In this document: piece after piece, positions 1 through 10,194 of the stretch | How the letters are laid out: each line of letters begins with the position of its first letter | Numbering within the stretch: position 1 is the first letter of the stretch | Source: Rhizophagus irregularis | Lineage: Eukaryota; Glomeromycota; Glomeromycetes; Glomerales; Glomeraceae | Direction of reading: 5' to 3' | Assembly: GCF_026210795.1 (NCBI RefSeq) | Contig: NC_089435.1 | Span: 1,736,001 to 1,800,000, forward strand | DNA length: 64,000 nt | Made by a program: the position numbers and the translations under genes | Notes under the pieces: model-generated | The model's database searches: none | Told to the model about the DNA's origin: nothing | Seen by the model: only the letters and a program-made list of their open reading frames with translations

Positions 1-606
1 CAAAGATAATATGTAAAAAGAACATAAAAGATAGTATATAGATAGAATAGAAAGTAGCGTAAAATTTGTATAAATAGAGAACAGAATTCAAAGTAATTCC
101 ATAGTTCTCATCCACAGAACTCAATAAAAATATAAGTTTTATTTAATTATTTGTTAATGAAGTTTAATGTTAATTAAAGGTAATAGGTTCGCCCTAAACT
201 TTAATTAATGTTCGCTTAATTAATTTTAATTAAACAAATGAAAATTTTAAGATGAATTAAATATATGTTTTTGAAAAGTAATAATTCGTAGCGAGAGCTA
301 TCGAAGTTTGAAATTAAAGGTAAAAGTGGATATAATTTGGGGAAAATTTAGAGAAGTTAATTTTATTTTATATCGTTCAACGTTTTATATTACTAACGCT
401 ATTTATTTTGTGAACCAAGAATGTTGTTGTATGTTGTTCGTTAATTTTGTTGTTTGTTAATTATGTTGTTGAGTAATCGCTTGTTCGTTTATTTGTTTGT
501 TTGTTTGTTTGTTTGTTTGTTTGTTTGTTTGTTCGTTCGACCATGAGAAAGCCCGTTCGATGTGGTAACTCTGTAAATTGATGACAGGGGGAATTGGGAG
601 ATCTCA
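1..606 (+). repeat. Gypsy-1 5' LTR, 3' part only
   Basis: Positions 1-606 repeat 9590-10194 with a handful of substitutions and small differences in a TTTG/TTCG microsatellite near 490-540. Identity stops right after GATCTCA at 606, which gives the usual CA end. The first part of this LTR lies outside the window. Confidence 0.92.
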
Positions 607-608
607 TA

Positions 609-622
609 TGGTGCATGCTCGC
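609..622 (+). other. Gypsy-1 putative primer-binding site
   Basis: TGGTGCATGCTCGC begins two bases after the LTR. It starts with TGG, complementary to a tRNA CCA end. I cannot name the tRNA from memory. Confidence 0.55.
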
Positions 623-2074
623 AAGAAAGGAAATGATCATCATCACATGATTATTATTATAATGAATATGAAAATTTAATTTCGTTAGTAAGTCACTGAT
701 AGGTATTATTAATCAATATTTTATTTTAGAATTTATTTTTAGATTTCAGGTTTTGACGAGTTCAAAAGGAACCAATAAATCAATGAGGATTTAACGTGTT
801 AAAAACTTGAAAAGGTGAAAGATTGGGGTTTGAAGTTGTGCAAGTAATCATTTAATCGATAGAAAGCACAAGAATATTTCTTTCGGGAATAAAGTACCTG
901 AGAAATTTCATAAGGAGATGGGGAAGCGAAAGATGAATTTTAGAATAAAGATTAATAATGGGAGAACACCAATGTATTATCTGGGGTTCATCTGTGTGGT
1001 ATGGGTTATCTCTGAGTTTGAATTTTGGATAAATGCTCGAGATTGGAAAACTTTTATTCTTCGACATTAAAGATTATAACGTATGGGTTACATCAAATCT
1101 GGATACCCAGCTCAATAATGCGCAAATTGCTTTGGGGACAGGGAATGAAAATTGTAAAGACACCTACTATCAAGAAATATTGAAAGAATAAAATAGGACA
1201 AACCTGTAAACTATCATGCTTTTACCCAATGGGAAAAAGATAGAGATAAGCCCAGTATAGGTCCACCAATTTGAGGAAAGATAAGTTGGTTTAGATGAGT
1301 TTTATGGATAGCTGATGACTTTTGAAACTGGATTTTGGAAGGTTAGATTCACCCGTTAAGAGACGAGTCGGCCAACGAAGGAGGAGAAGACGGATACGTT
1401 GTATTGTTACAGGTCCTAGGCTACATTTCAGATGAGGGTTCCTGGTGTAGTGTGCTAGGTCACGTTCTCATTACAATGTTCTGTTAAAAGAAGATAACAT
1501 AGAAGGATATTTACACATTAACGAGCCGTATAATGAACATTACGTGCAGTATTTAATAATAGAGTAAAATCCGAAAAGAAGGACATTTATTTAAAAGAAG
1601 AACATTTGTTTGAAAAAGAATATTTATTTGAAAAGGAACATTTATTTGAAAAGAAGGATATTTATCTGAAAAGAACGACATTTTGTGTGTTATAGATTAA
1701 TTTATATAATATAGAATATATAGTAAGAAGGATTTATGTGGACGATAAGAAAGATTGAAAATTTGCAAACTTTAAAAGTTATGAAAATTTTGGAGTTTGT
1801 GATATGTGATATGTGAAATTATGAATCTCGGTGATAGAAGATAAATTTTAGAATGTGATATTATAGATCTCGGTGACAAAAGATAAACTTTGTGGAGCAG
1901 TAAAAATTAATAGTAAAATATGGCATAGTAAATATATAGAACCGAAAGATGGAATCTAAAGATTGAAAGAAGCAATCTACTTAAAGATAAAAGAATGTTT
2001 AGAAGATTGAAAGTAGAAACGATAAGAGTGAAATATATATATATAAGAGGAGGTGAGATTTTAGTTAAGATTCT
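623..2074 (+). other. Gypsy-1 leader, no gene seen
   Basis: About 1.4 kb between the primer-binding site and the gag reading frame with no convincing ORF. At about 1570-1685 there is a degenerate array of roughly 20-bp units of the type GAACATTTATTTGAAAAG. This could hold the packaging signal and the 5' UTR, possibly with an intron, since the gag frame has no ATG at its start. Confidence 0.6.
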
Positions 2075-4024
2075 GGATGAACGATTGCAACGATAAAATG
2101 GTACGAAACTTGGAGAGTTGATTACGAAAATCACAAATTAAGACACGATGAAAATATCAGGAATGTAGATATAAACGAATTAAGAGGAGAAAATATAACA
2201 TGTGAAATATGTTATCCAATAGGAGATACACCAGAAGTTTTCAAGAAATTTTGGAAAATATTGCAAAAATTTGAATATACGATAAAAGATTATAACGCAG
2301 AAACTATAAGAGCGTTATTAAATTTATTGAGTATAGATAGTGAAGAAAGAAATAATTATACAAAAGGAAGGACTAGAGATGCATTGGATGTAATGGTCGA
2401 ATCGATAAGATACTTGAAACAACCAGTATTAAGAGAAAAAGGATTAAAGATAATAATAATAGTAATCGTGAGAGATTGTATAGAAAATGATAAAGAAGAT
2501 GAAACAATGGACAGATTGATAGGGAATGAAGAATTAATAAGATATGGTTATATTTTGGAAGATTGGGATGTAAATATAAGATTTAGGGAATTTTATGAGT
2601 GGTATAAAGAAGCTATAACAGATTTTATAGAATGTAAAGATAGCACTATTAGAAGATACAAAAATATATTATATGAAGAGGCTGAATTAAAAGAAGATGA
2701 GTCAACAGAAAAGATAGAAGCGTTCAAACAAAAAATTAGATTAATGTTGCACACAATGCACATAAGAGTTCGTGAACATGGTTGGGAAATTAGCAAGGAA
2801 ATAGTTGGAAAAGTTTATGATAAGATTAGGGGGTTTGAGCAATTAAATATAGATGAAACAGATAGTGATGACACACCAAGAAGTTATACTATAACAGAAA
2901 CAGACGATGGGGAAGAAGAAAATTTACCAATTAGTAAGAATGAAGAAATGTCAGATGAGGAATCTGATGAATCTAGTGAATCTAATAATGTTGAAGAAAC
3001 AGAAACAACAAAGATATTCGAAGAAATAATTAGAATGGATTTAAAAAGAATGGGATATGATGTAGAAATAACAGAAATTGAAAGAATAAGAAAATTTGGA
3101 GTAACCGCAAAGATAATAACAACGTACGAATTTATGAAGAAATATTTAACAATATGGAATCTTGAAGATGAAGAATTAGATGAGCGAATATTACAATGGA
3201 GAGTTGAAAACACAAAAGAATGCGAAAGATGTGAAATTGAAAGATTAAAGAAAGAATTTAAAATCGGAAAAGAAACTTGCATAGAATGTGAAAAAGATAT
3301 TGAAGAAGAAAATCCAACAGATGATGAAGATGAAGTGGAAGAGGATATAAAAGGACCCGAAATTGGCTCAAGTAAAAAATCAAAAAGCAAAAAGGAAAAC
3401 AAAGAATTGAAGAAAACACCTATAATACCAATAATACCAGTACCACCAATAAAACCAAAGATAACAATGGCAGCAACAAGAGATGAAGTCAGGGCAGATC
3501 TAAGAGCAGTAACAAGTACTATGTATGGTCATGATATTGGGCCAGATTGGAACAATTTAGCAGTACCACCAATAACATTGACAGGATTACAAGGAGAAAT
3601 TCAAGCGAATACTAATGCGATAGGAAATTTAAACGCAAATAGGGGAGCTATTGTGGAATTACCAGCATTTTATGGTACCAGTGGAGAAGATCCAGAAGAA
3701 TGGGCAGATAAATTTGAGGAGGCGTTTACAGCGAATGGTTTAGGGAATGATGATGCACAGAGATTTATAATAGCAAAAGCGAGATTAATGGGAGGAGCAG
3801 CAGATTGGTTAAAAACTGAAGGAGTAAATATTGCCGATTGGAATGTTAATGGGGATCATAATTTAAGATTAAGAAGAAGAATAATTGGAAAGTATGCGAG
3901 TGATGAAATTAAAGATAGATGGCTAGAACAATTAGAAAAGATTAGACAGAGAGACGAGAATGTAACTCAATACCTTACGAGATTTAAATATATGTTAAAG
4001 AGAGTGGGAGGTGATGCAGAGTAG
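2075..4024 (+). CDS. Gypsy-1 Gag, N-terminal part with long acidic extension (frameshifted at its end)
   Basis: The frame opens after a TGA near 2072. It has no ATG until the Val-Met-Val about 45 codons past a TTG at 2261, so the true start is upstream by splicing or is non-AUG. The region before 2261 already reads as protein and holds a Cys-x2-Cys pair. The first roughly 400 residues are an unusual acidic, Lys/Glu-rich extension with another CxxC...CxxC cluster (near 3220-3290). The last 120 residues match the retrotransposon Gag core: LPAFYGTSGEDPEEW, a buried Ala/Trp helix, and a QRDENVTQYLTRF segment. It stops at 4024 one base out of frame with the continuing Gag at 4015, which is best read as a frameshift mutation. 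Gag forms the intracellular particle. Confidence 0.8.
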
Positions 4025-5103
4025 CAGCAAATCAGCAAAAGAGGATTTTTATTAGAGGATTAAAACCGGATTTTACTAAGGACGTAGTAATGGGAAATCC
4101 AGCAGATTTAAATGCAACATTTCAGATAGCAAAAAACGTAGAAAGAGGTTTAGAAGCATTAACAGATAAAGTACAACCAAAAGAAATTAATGATGAACAA
4201 AGAAGACAAGAACCTATTGTTCAAGGGAATGTAAGGAATAATAAAGAGGTAAATGTAGATGAATTAGCAAGCAGTTTTGCGAAGTTACAAATTAAGATGT
4301 TAGAAGATGAGAATGAAAGATTAAGAAATTTAGCGAGTCAGAGTCATAGGCGATTGCCACAAAGAAACCAACCAATACAAAGAAATCAACCAATTCAAAG
4401 AAATCAGTCATTCCAAAAAAGAGTACCGACATGCTATACATGTGGTAGAGTTGGTCATTATTCAAGAGAGTGTCCGGAGAAAAGAAGGAATGCAAAAGTG
4501 AATATGATGGACGAATATGATGACCAAGAAAAATATGATTATGATGAATATGGATACGAGGAACCACAATATAACGAAATGTATTATACACAAGGTTATT
4601 ACGATGATTATGAAGATAGGGAATTAAATTATCATAATGAATTGTACGCAAAAGATAACGCGGTAAAAACAAGAAGACAAACAAGAAGGACGGATCCAAC
4701 AGTGGGATATAAAAATAATAATGAAGAAGGAAATTTACAAGAAGAATTAAGAGAAGCAGGAAATAGAATGGATGATAGAGAAATACCAATTGGTACAACG
4801 GCACCAAATTATATACCTGAACGAACTGAACAGAATGGGGATAGAACGATAGGATCAAGAAAAATGAAATGGAGCAATAAAAGACAAGATTATTACGACC
4901 CAACTGAAGGACTAAGAAAATGGAGAGAAGCAGGAAGACCAACAAAACCCAGAGAGTATGGACCAAAATTAACTGACGGAATACCACCTTACGACATCGT
5001 GGGAGACGTGAAAAATTGTAGAGCGAATATAACATATGGACAATTAATAAGCGAGAATCCTAAGTATCATAAGCGATTGAGACATATAGACCAAGAAGTA
5101 TAG
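4015..5103 (+). CDS. Gypsy-1 Gag, C-terminal part with CCHC zinc knuckle
   Basis: This frame continues the Gag core without an ATG until 4090; the residues just before it (IFIRGLKPDFTKDVV) are typical of the end of the Gag core domain, so the two parts were one protein. A nucleic-acid-binding CCHC knuckle follows (CYTCGRVGHYSREC, near 4432-4473). A Tyr/Asp/Glu-rich linker and a conserved-looking C-terminus with YDIVGDVKNCRANITYGQL come next, a segment seen just before the protease in many fungal gypsy elements. Stop TAG at 5101-5103. Confidence 0.82.
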   Translation, partial: CRVAANQQKRIFIRGLKPDFTKDVVMGNPADLNATFQIAKNVERGLEALTDKVQPKEINDEQRRQEPIVQGNVRNNKEVNVDELASSFAKLQIKMLEDENERLRNLASQSHRRLPQRNQPIQRNQPIQRNQSFQKRVPTCYTCGRVGHYSRECPEKRRNAKVNMMDEYDDQEKYDYDEYGYEEPQYNEMYYTQGYYDDYEDRELNYHNELYAKDNAVKTRRQTRRTDPTVGYKNNNEEGNLQEELREAGNRMDDREIPIGTTAPNYIPERTEQNGDRTIGSRKMKWSNKRQDYYDPTEGLRKWREAGRPTKPREYGPKLTDGIPPYDIVGDVKNCRANITYGQLISENPKYHKRLRHIDQEV

Positions 5104-5126
5104 ACGAGAAAAATTGACTACACTCG

Positions 5127-5630
5127 GTGGGAACTATGAAAAATGAGGAAAAAAGAACTACAGCAATGAGAACGGAATTAGAAGTTGAAGATCAATTAGT
5201 GAATGTAATAATAGATACTGGAGCAGCAGTAAGTGTGATAACAGATAAATTAAGAAGAAGATTGAATATACCTATATTTGGAAAAAGTAAATTTAGATGT
5301 ACAATAGCAAATGGACAAAAGATAGCAGCATTAGGAAAAGCAAATATAACTTTGAGGTACAAAGACGAATTAGAGATATTAAAAGAAGTTGAAGTGATCA
5401 ATTCAGAAGAAGAAGATCTAATTTTGGGAAATGATATATGGAAGTTGTATAATGCAAAAATAAATTTTGAAGATCATACCTTAAGAATAGAAGAACAGGG
5501 AGAAATAATAATGATTCCAGTAGGATATGAAAGAGAAGTAGCATATGAAAGTGAGGAGAGCGAGGACGATGAAGAATACGAAAGTAACGATGAAGGAGAG
5601 GTATTCAGAATGCACCAGAATTTTAAATAG
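5127..5630 (+). CDS. Gypsy-1 aspartic protease (retropepsin)
   Basis: A protein of 167 aa with the retropepsin signature VNVIIDTGAAVSVI, holding the catalytic Asp-Thr-Gly, and a second conserved block EEEDLILGNDIWK where the family usually has ILG.D.L. It would cut the Gag-Pol polyprotein as a homodimer. It lies 23 bp after the Gag stop in a different frame, and the RT frame starts 35 bp later in a third frame, so either the element uses recoding or the frames have drifted apart. An acidic tail (ESEESEDDEEYES) precedes the stop. Confidence 0.85.
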   Translation: MGTMKNEEKRTTAMRTELEVEDQLVNVIIDTGAAVSVITDKLRRRLNIPIFGKSKFRCTIANGQKIAALGKANITLRYKDELEILKEVEVINSEEEDLILGNDIWKLYNAKINFEDHTLRIEEQGEIIMIPVGYEREVAYESEESEDDEEYESNDEGEVFRMHQNFK

Positions 5631-5665
5631 AAAGTCTTGGCTCTGAAGAGAGAGAGACGGAAAAG

Positions 5666-7747
5666 ATGCTCGAACCAAGTGAAAAATTTATGCAAAAACT
5701 AAGTATAGAAAAAGTAGAAGAACCGATTTGGGAAAATATGGTAAAATTACTATTAGAATACCAAGATATCTTAGAGTACGACGAGGAAATAGAAGAAAGA
5801 ACAAAAGCAGCGCAACATGAGATAAAAATAAAAGATGGGATAGAACCAATAAAGCAGAGAAGATATAAAGAAACAGATGAAAAGGCAAAATTTATAAGCG
5901 AAGAAGTAGATAAATTGTTAAAACAAGGAAGGATAAGGAAATCAAAAAGTCCATGGAGTTCACCGGTTACATTAGCAGGAAAGAAAACGGGAAAATATAG
6001 ATTCTGTATTGATTACAGAAAGTTAAACAAGATAACTATAATGGATAGTTTTCCTTTACCAAGAATGGATGAATTACTAGATAAATACAGGAAAGCAAAA
6101 TGGTTTTCAAGTATAGATTTAGCGGCAGGATTTAATCAAGTAGAAATGAAAGAAGAAGATAAAGAAAAAACAGCATTTGTATGTTCAAAAGGATTATTTG
6201 AGTATAATGTAATGCCGTTCGGTTTAACGAATGCACCAGCAACATTTCAAAGATTAATGGATGAAATATTAGAAGAATACATAAACGATTTTGTAGTAGT
6301 ATATATCGATGATATTATGATATATTCAGAAAATTTAAAAGACCATATGGAACATGTGGAAAAAGTATTAAAGAAGTTACAGGAGAATAATTTAATAATA
6401 AAATTAAAGAAATGTAGATTTTTGGAAAGAAACATAGAATTTTTAGGACATATAGTAGGAAATGATGGATTAAGGCCAGACGATAAAAAGATAGAAAAGA
6501 TAAAAGAAATGAAAGCACCAACAACAGTGAAAGAAGTAAGATCATTTTTAGGACTTTGTTCATATTACAGAAAATTTGTGAAGAATTTTTCAAAGATAGC
6601 AAGACCAATAAGCAATTTGAGAAAGAAGGGAATACCTTTTATCTGGGGAAAAGAACAACAAGAAGCGTTTGAAAGATTGAAAGAAAAGTTAATACAATAT
6701 CCAATATTACGACATCCAGATTGGAAGAAAGAATTTTTATTAATAACAGATGCATCAGGAAAAGGACTAGGTGCAGTATTAAGTCAAAAAGATGAAAAGG
6801 GAAAAGAAGTAGTAATAGCATATGCGAGTAGAAGCTTATTACCAGCAGAAGAAAATTATCCGATAACAGAATTGGAATGTTTAGGAATAGTTTGGGGAAT
6901 TCAACATTTTCATAAATATTTAATCGATAGAAAATTTAAAGTAATAACAGATCACAGTGCATTGAAAGGATTAATGAATGCAAAGATACCAAAAGGAAAA
7001 AGAGCAAGATGGGTAATGGAATTACAGCAATATAATTTTGAAGTAATACATAGGTCAGGAAAAGAAAATACGAATGCCGACGCATTAAGTAGGTTATTAA
7101 AGATAGTAGAGGATCAACCAGAAATAGTAATAATTGATGGAGTAGATGGATTAGGAAAAACAAGTATAGTACAAAATTTAATTAAAGAATGGGAAAAACA
7201 AGGATTAAAAGTAAGATTCAATACTTATAAAAGAAGAAGAAAAGATAAAGATGAATTTCACGAATCAAAGATGAATACAGAATGGAAATTCAGAAAAGAA
7301 GTAGTGGAACAAATAAATAGAAGAATGTTAGAATATGATGAAGATACAGATATAATAATTTTAGACAAATCACCATATTGTGAATATTATTATCAAAAGA
7401 CGAAAAGCTTTGACAGAGGATTAATTACTCCGCATGGAAATCATGAGATGGAAAAAGAAATATTCAGATTGAAAGAAACGATAGATAAATCAATAGTGAT
7501 ATTTTTAGAAAAAGATGGCGACGTATGTTGGAAAAATTACATCGGAAGAGAAACAAAGAAAACGGAAAAATCATCATATCCAACATTAAAGAAGGATGAA
7601 TATTTGGACATGGTTAGAATGTTTGAAGAAAATCAGAGCGTGTACAAAGATACCGAAAGATACAGTCGAGTAAAAGTTAAAAATGACAATAGTAGTTGGA
7701 GAAAAGTATTTAAAGAGGTGGAGAAATGGAGAAGAGCACAGAACTAA
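5666..7747 (+). CDS. Gypsy-1 reverse transcriptase, RNase H and fused P-loop nucleotide kinase
   Basis: A protein of 693 aa starting at ATG. RT is at about residues 70-260, with the fingers motif YRFCIDYRKLN, the MPFGLTNAPATFQ block and the catalytic YIDD at 213-216. RNase H is at about 355-475, with acidic residues D362, E404, D429 and D472 (NADALSR). Instead of leading into the integrase zinc finger, the frame continues into about 210 residues resembling thymidylate or deoxynucleoside kinase: Walker A GVDGLGKT at 492-499, a LDKSPYCEYYYQ block at 566-577 in place of the family's DRY/DRS motif, and a basic lid-like segment near 625-637. Two in-frame TAA stops separate it from the integrase frame, which is the same frame. 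RT copies element RNA into DNA, RNase H removes the RNA, and the kinase may feed dNTP synthesis (inference). Confidence 0.9.
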   Translation: MLEPSEKFMQKLSIEKVEEPIWENMVKLLLEYQDILEYDEEIEERTKAAQHEIKIKDGIEPIKQRRYKETDEKAKFISEEVDKLLKQGRIRKSKSPWSSPVTLAGKKTGKYRFCIDYRKLNKITIMDSFPLPRMDELLDKYRKAKWFSSIDLAAGFNQVEMKEEDKEKTAFVCSKGLFEYNVMPFGLTNAPATFQRLMDEILEEYINDFVVVYIDDIMIYSENLKDHMEHVEKVLKKLQENNLIIKLKKCRFLERNIEFLGHIVGNDGLRPDDKKIEKIKEMKAPTTVKEVRSFLGLCSYYRKFVKNFSKIARPISNLRKKGIPFIWGKEQQEAFERLKEKLIQYPILRHPDWKKEFLLITDASGKGLGAVLSQKDEKGKEVVIAYASRSLLPAEENYPITELECLGIVWGIQHFHKYLIDRKFKVITDHSALKGLMNAKIPKGKRARWVMELQQYNFEVIHRSGKENTNADALSRLLKIVEDQPEIVIIDGVDGLGKTSIVQNLIKEWEKQGLKVRFNTYKRRRKDKDEFHESKMNTEWKFRKEVVEQINRRMLEYDEDTDIIILDKSPYCEYYYQKTKSFDRGLITPHGNHEMEKEIFRLKETIDKSIVIFLEKDGDVCWKNYIGRETKKTEKSSYPTLKKDEYLDMVRMFEENQSVYKDTERYSRVKVKNDNSSWRKVFKEVEKWRRAQN
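7118..7744 (+). other. Thymidylate-kinase-like domain captured in Gypsy-1 pol
   Basis: This marks the foreign domain inside the pol reading frame. Seen: beta strand EIVIID followed by GVDGLGKTS (Walker A), a helix, strand RFNTYKR, strand DIIILDKSPY (equivalent to the DRY/DRS segment of dTMP kinases), strand SIVIFLEKDGD, and a lid-like GRETKKTEK. Spacing and order fit the thymidylate/deoxynucleoside kinase fold. Base and codon use match the rest of the element, so the capture is not fresh. The substrate cannot be read from the sequence; other small-molecule kinases of the same fold are possible. Confidence 0.75.
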
Positions 7748-7807
7748 AAATACAGAACACATAACGAAAATAACAAATTTAGAAGCGAAATCAACTAAAG
7801 AAGTATT

Positions 7808-9034
7808 ATGGAAGAAAATAATTACAAGAGAATAATTAACAATATCGAAAAGGAGAATAAATATGAATTGAAAGAGGGAATTCTATATAGAGTGAAAGGA
7901 CAAAACAAATTTAGAGTAATTAGAGATTATGAATACGAGGGATTGATGTACATGATGCATGATAATGAATTATCAGGACATTTTGGGATAGAAGCGACAT
8001 TAGATAGAATAAAAGAAAATTATTGGTGGAAAAATATGAAAGAAGATGTAGAAGAATACGTAAGAACGTGTTGGAATTGTCAAATGAGAGGAAAACCAAG
8101 AGGAAAGAACGAATTGACATCAATAAAGATAAATGAACCATTCGAAATGATTGGGATAAATATAGTTGGACCATTAAAAGAGACAGAAAAGGGAAATAAG
8201 TATATTGTAGTAGTAATGGATTATTTTACGAAATGGCCCGAAGCCGCACCACTAAAAGAAGCTACAGCGAAAGAGGTAGTAGAATTTATTTGGAGAGACA
8301 TAATTTGTAGACATGGATGTCCAAAGAAAATAATTAGCGATAGAGGGACTCATTTTAACAATAAAATGATGGAAGAATTAGTAGAAAGATGTGGAATAAA
8401 TCATAGATTAAGTACACCATATAGGCCACAAACAAATGGTTTGGTCGAAAGATTCAATAAAACTTTATGCGAGGGATTAGCCAAATTAGGAGAAGAAAAT
8501 TGGGATAAACATATACCATCTGTATTATTTGCATATAGAACAAGAAAGCAATCATCAACAAAAATTAAACCTTTTTATGCGACATACGGAAGGAGAGCAA
8601 AACTACCATTAGATAAAGATGAAAACAAGATAACATTAGCTGACAGAGTAAAGGTATTAATTGAAGAGCTACCGGTAATAAGAAGGAAAATAAAAGAAAA
8701 TGTGAAAGAAGCTCAAGAGAGACAGAAACAACAACACGACAAAAGGGGAATTAGAAAACCTAAATTTGAAATAGGAGAAAAAGTATTATTATATGAAGCA
8801 TGGAGAGAGAAACAATGGTCTGGAAAATTACAGAACAAATGGAAAGGACCATATTTAATTCACGAAGAATTTGGAAATGGAGCGTATAAACTCAAAGAAT
8901 TAGACGGAAGAATACTAAAAACACCACAAAATGGAGAATGGTTAAAGAAATTTTATGATCGAGAGAGATTTACACCAAAAATAGTAATTAAAGGAAAAGA
9001 GGTATTCAATAAGACCCGAGTTCGATTCGATTAG
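7808..9034 (+). CDS. Gypsy-1 integrase (first catalytic Asp replaced by Asn)
   Basis: A protein of 408 aa. The H2C2 zinc domain is visible (HDNELSGHFG ... CWNCQMRG). The rve catalytic core has the second Asp in IISDRGTHF and the Glu in NGLVERFNKTL. The first Asp, normally in a G-[IM]-D-I-V-G-P stretch, is Asn here (GINIVGPL, AAT at about 8159), one G-to-A change from Asp. Strand transfer should therefore be dead in this copy. A GPY-like C-terminal part (WKGPYLIHEEF) follows; no chromodomain is visible. The frame is that of the RT ORF, separated by two stops. Confidence 0.88.
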   Translation: MEENNYKRIINNIEKENKYELKEGILYRVKGQNKFRVIRDYEYEGLMYMMHDNELSGHFGIEATLDRIKENYWWKNMKEDVEEYVRTCWNCQMRGKPRGKNELTSIKINEPFEMIGINIVGPLKETEKGNKYIVVVMDYFTKWPEAAPLKEATAKEVVEFIWRDIICRHGCPKKIISDRGTHFNNKMMEELVERCGINHRLSTPYRPQTNGLVERFNKTLCEGLAKLGEENWDKHIPSVLFAYRTRKQSSTKIKPFYATYGRRAKLPLDKDENKITLADRVKVLIEELPVIRRKIKENVKEAQERQKQQHDKRGIRKPKFEIGEKVLLYEAWREKQWSGKLQNKWKGPYLIHEEFGNGAYKLKELDGRILKTPQNGEWLKKFYDRERFTPKIVIKGKEVFNKTRVRFD

Positions 9035-9097
9035 AATTATTATGAATAAGACACGAGTTTGATTCTATTAAAGTTATTTGTGAGGTCACAAATAGCG

Positions 9098-9110
9098 AAG
9101 GGGGGGATAA
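9098..9110 (+). other. Gypsy-1 polypurine tract
   Basis: GAAGGGGGGGATAA directly before the 3' LTR start TGTAAAC at 9111. It is the expected plus-strand primer. Confidence 0.8.
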
Positions 9111-10194
9111 TGTAAACGGTCGAATATCAAGCATGAGAATATGATAAAATTCAATCACCAAATGTAATTGTCAAATATTAAGAACGAACAAACTAATTAT
9201 GAATTGGCGTGGATGGATAAATAATTAGCCGAAAAGGATAAACATTTAGAAAGAGTAATGATCTGCATGATGTAATATTTATTGAATGATTGACAAAGAA
9301 CCAATAGGATAAATAGAGTCGATCAATTGGGCTTAGCAATCTTTAACAATAAGAACGATAAGAAAGAATAATTATAAGCCACAAAAGATAGATTATAAGT
9401 AAAACACATAAAGCGGATTGAAAGAACATATAAAATAATGTCAGAAAGATTAAAGAACGTAAAATAATATAAAAGATAATATAAAAAGATAATACAAAGA
9501 TATTATAAAAGATAATATATATATATATAAGATAGCATATTAAAAGATAGCGTATTTAAAATATAGATAGTATATTAGGAAGATAGTTCAAAGATAATAT
9601 GTAAAAAGAACATAAAAGATAGTATATAGATAGAATAGAAAGTAGCGTAAAATTTGTATAAATAGAAAACGGAATTCAAAGTAATTCCATAGTTCTCATC
9701 CACAGAACTCAATAAAAATATAAGTTTTATTTAATTATTTGTTAATGAAGTTTAATGTTAATTAAAGGTAATAGGTTCGCCCTAAACTTTAATTAATGTT
9801 CGCTTAATTAATTTTAATTAAACAAATGAAAATTTTAAGATGAATTAAATATATGTTTTTGAAAAGTAATAATTCGTAGCGAGAGCTATCGAAGTTTGAA
9901 ATTAAAGGTAAAAGTGGATATAATTTGGGGACAATTTAGAGAAGTTAATTTTATTTTATATCGTTCAACGTTTTATATTACTAACGCTATTTATTTTGTG
10001 AACCAAGAATGTTGTTGTATGTTGTTCGTTAATTTTGTTGTTTGTTAATTATGTTGTTGAGTAATCGCTTGTTCATTTATTTGTTTGTTCGTTTGTTCGT
10101 TTGTTCATTTGTTCGTTCGTTCGTTCGACCATGAGAAAGCCCGTTCGATGTGGCAACTCTGTAAATTGATGACAGGGGGAATTGGGGGATCTCA
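9111..10194 (+). repeat. Gypsy-1 3' LTR (complete, about 1084 bp)
   Basis: Starts with TG after the polypurine tract and ends with CTCA at 10194, where identity with the 5' copy stops. It contains an AT-rich microsatellite near 9520, a TATAAATAG box-like stretch near 9657 and a TTTG/TTCG microsatellite near 10080-10130. Confidence 0.9.

Larger units (their letters stand above)
1..10194 (+). mobile_element. Gypsy-1: Ty3/gypsy LTR retrotransposon, 5' end cut by the window edge
   Basis: The order is LTR (partial), primer-binding site, long leader, gag, protease, RT-RNase H-kinase, integrase, polypurine tract, LTR, which is the Ty3/gypsy order. The two LTR copies match almost base for base over the shared 605 bp, so the insertion is young. 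The coding strand is very rich in A and purines. Several breaks are nevertheless visible: a frameshift in gag, two stops between the RT and integrase reading frames, and an Asn in place of the first integrase Asp. The right LTR runs straight into the polymerase gene of element A, so that gene was the target. The left flank is outside the window, so the target duplication cannot be checked; the five bases after the right LTR are ACGTG. Confidence 0.93.

Noticed and set aside
5192-5401. Minus-strand ORFs opposite Gypsy-1 gag and pol
   Set aside because: The A-rich coding strand makes long Leu/Phe/Ser-rich open frames on the other strand; no domain or start context.
7103-7744. dUTPase reading of the extra domain in Gypsy-1 pol
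   Set aside because: Position is like retroviral dUTPase, but the sequence has Walker A and kinase blocks and none of the dUTPase motifs.
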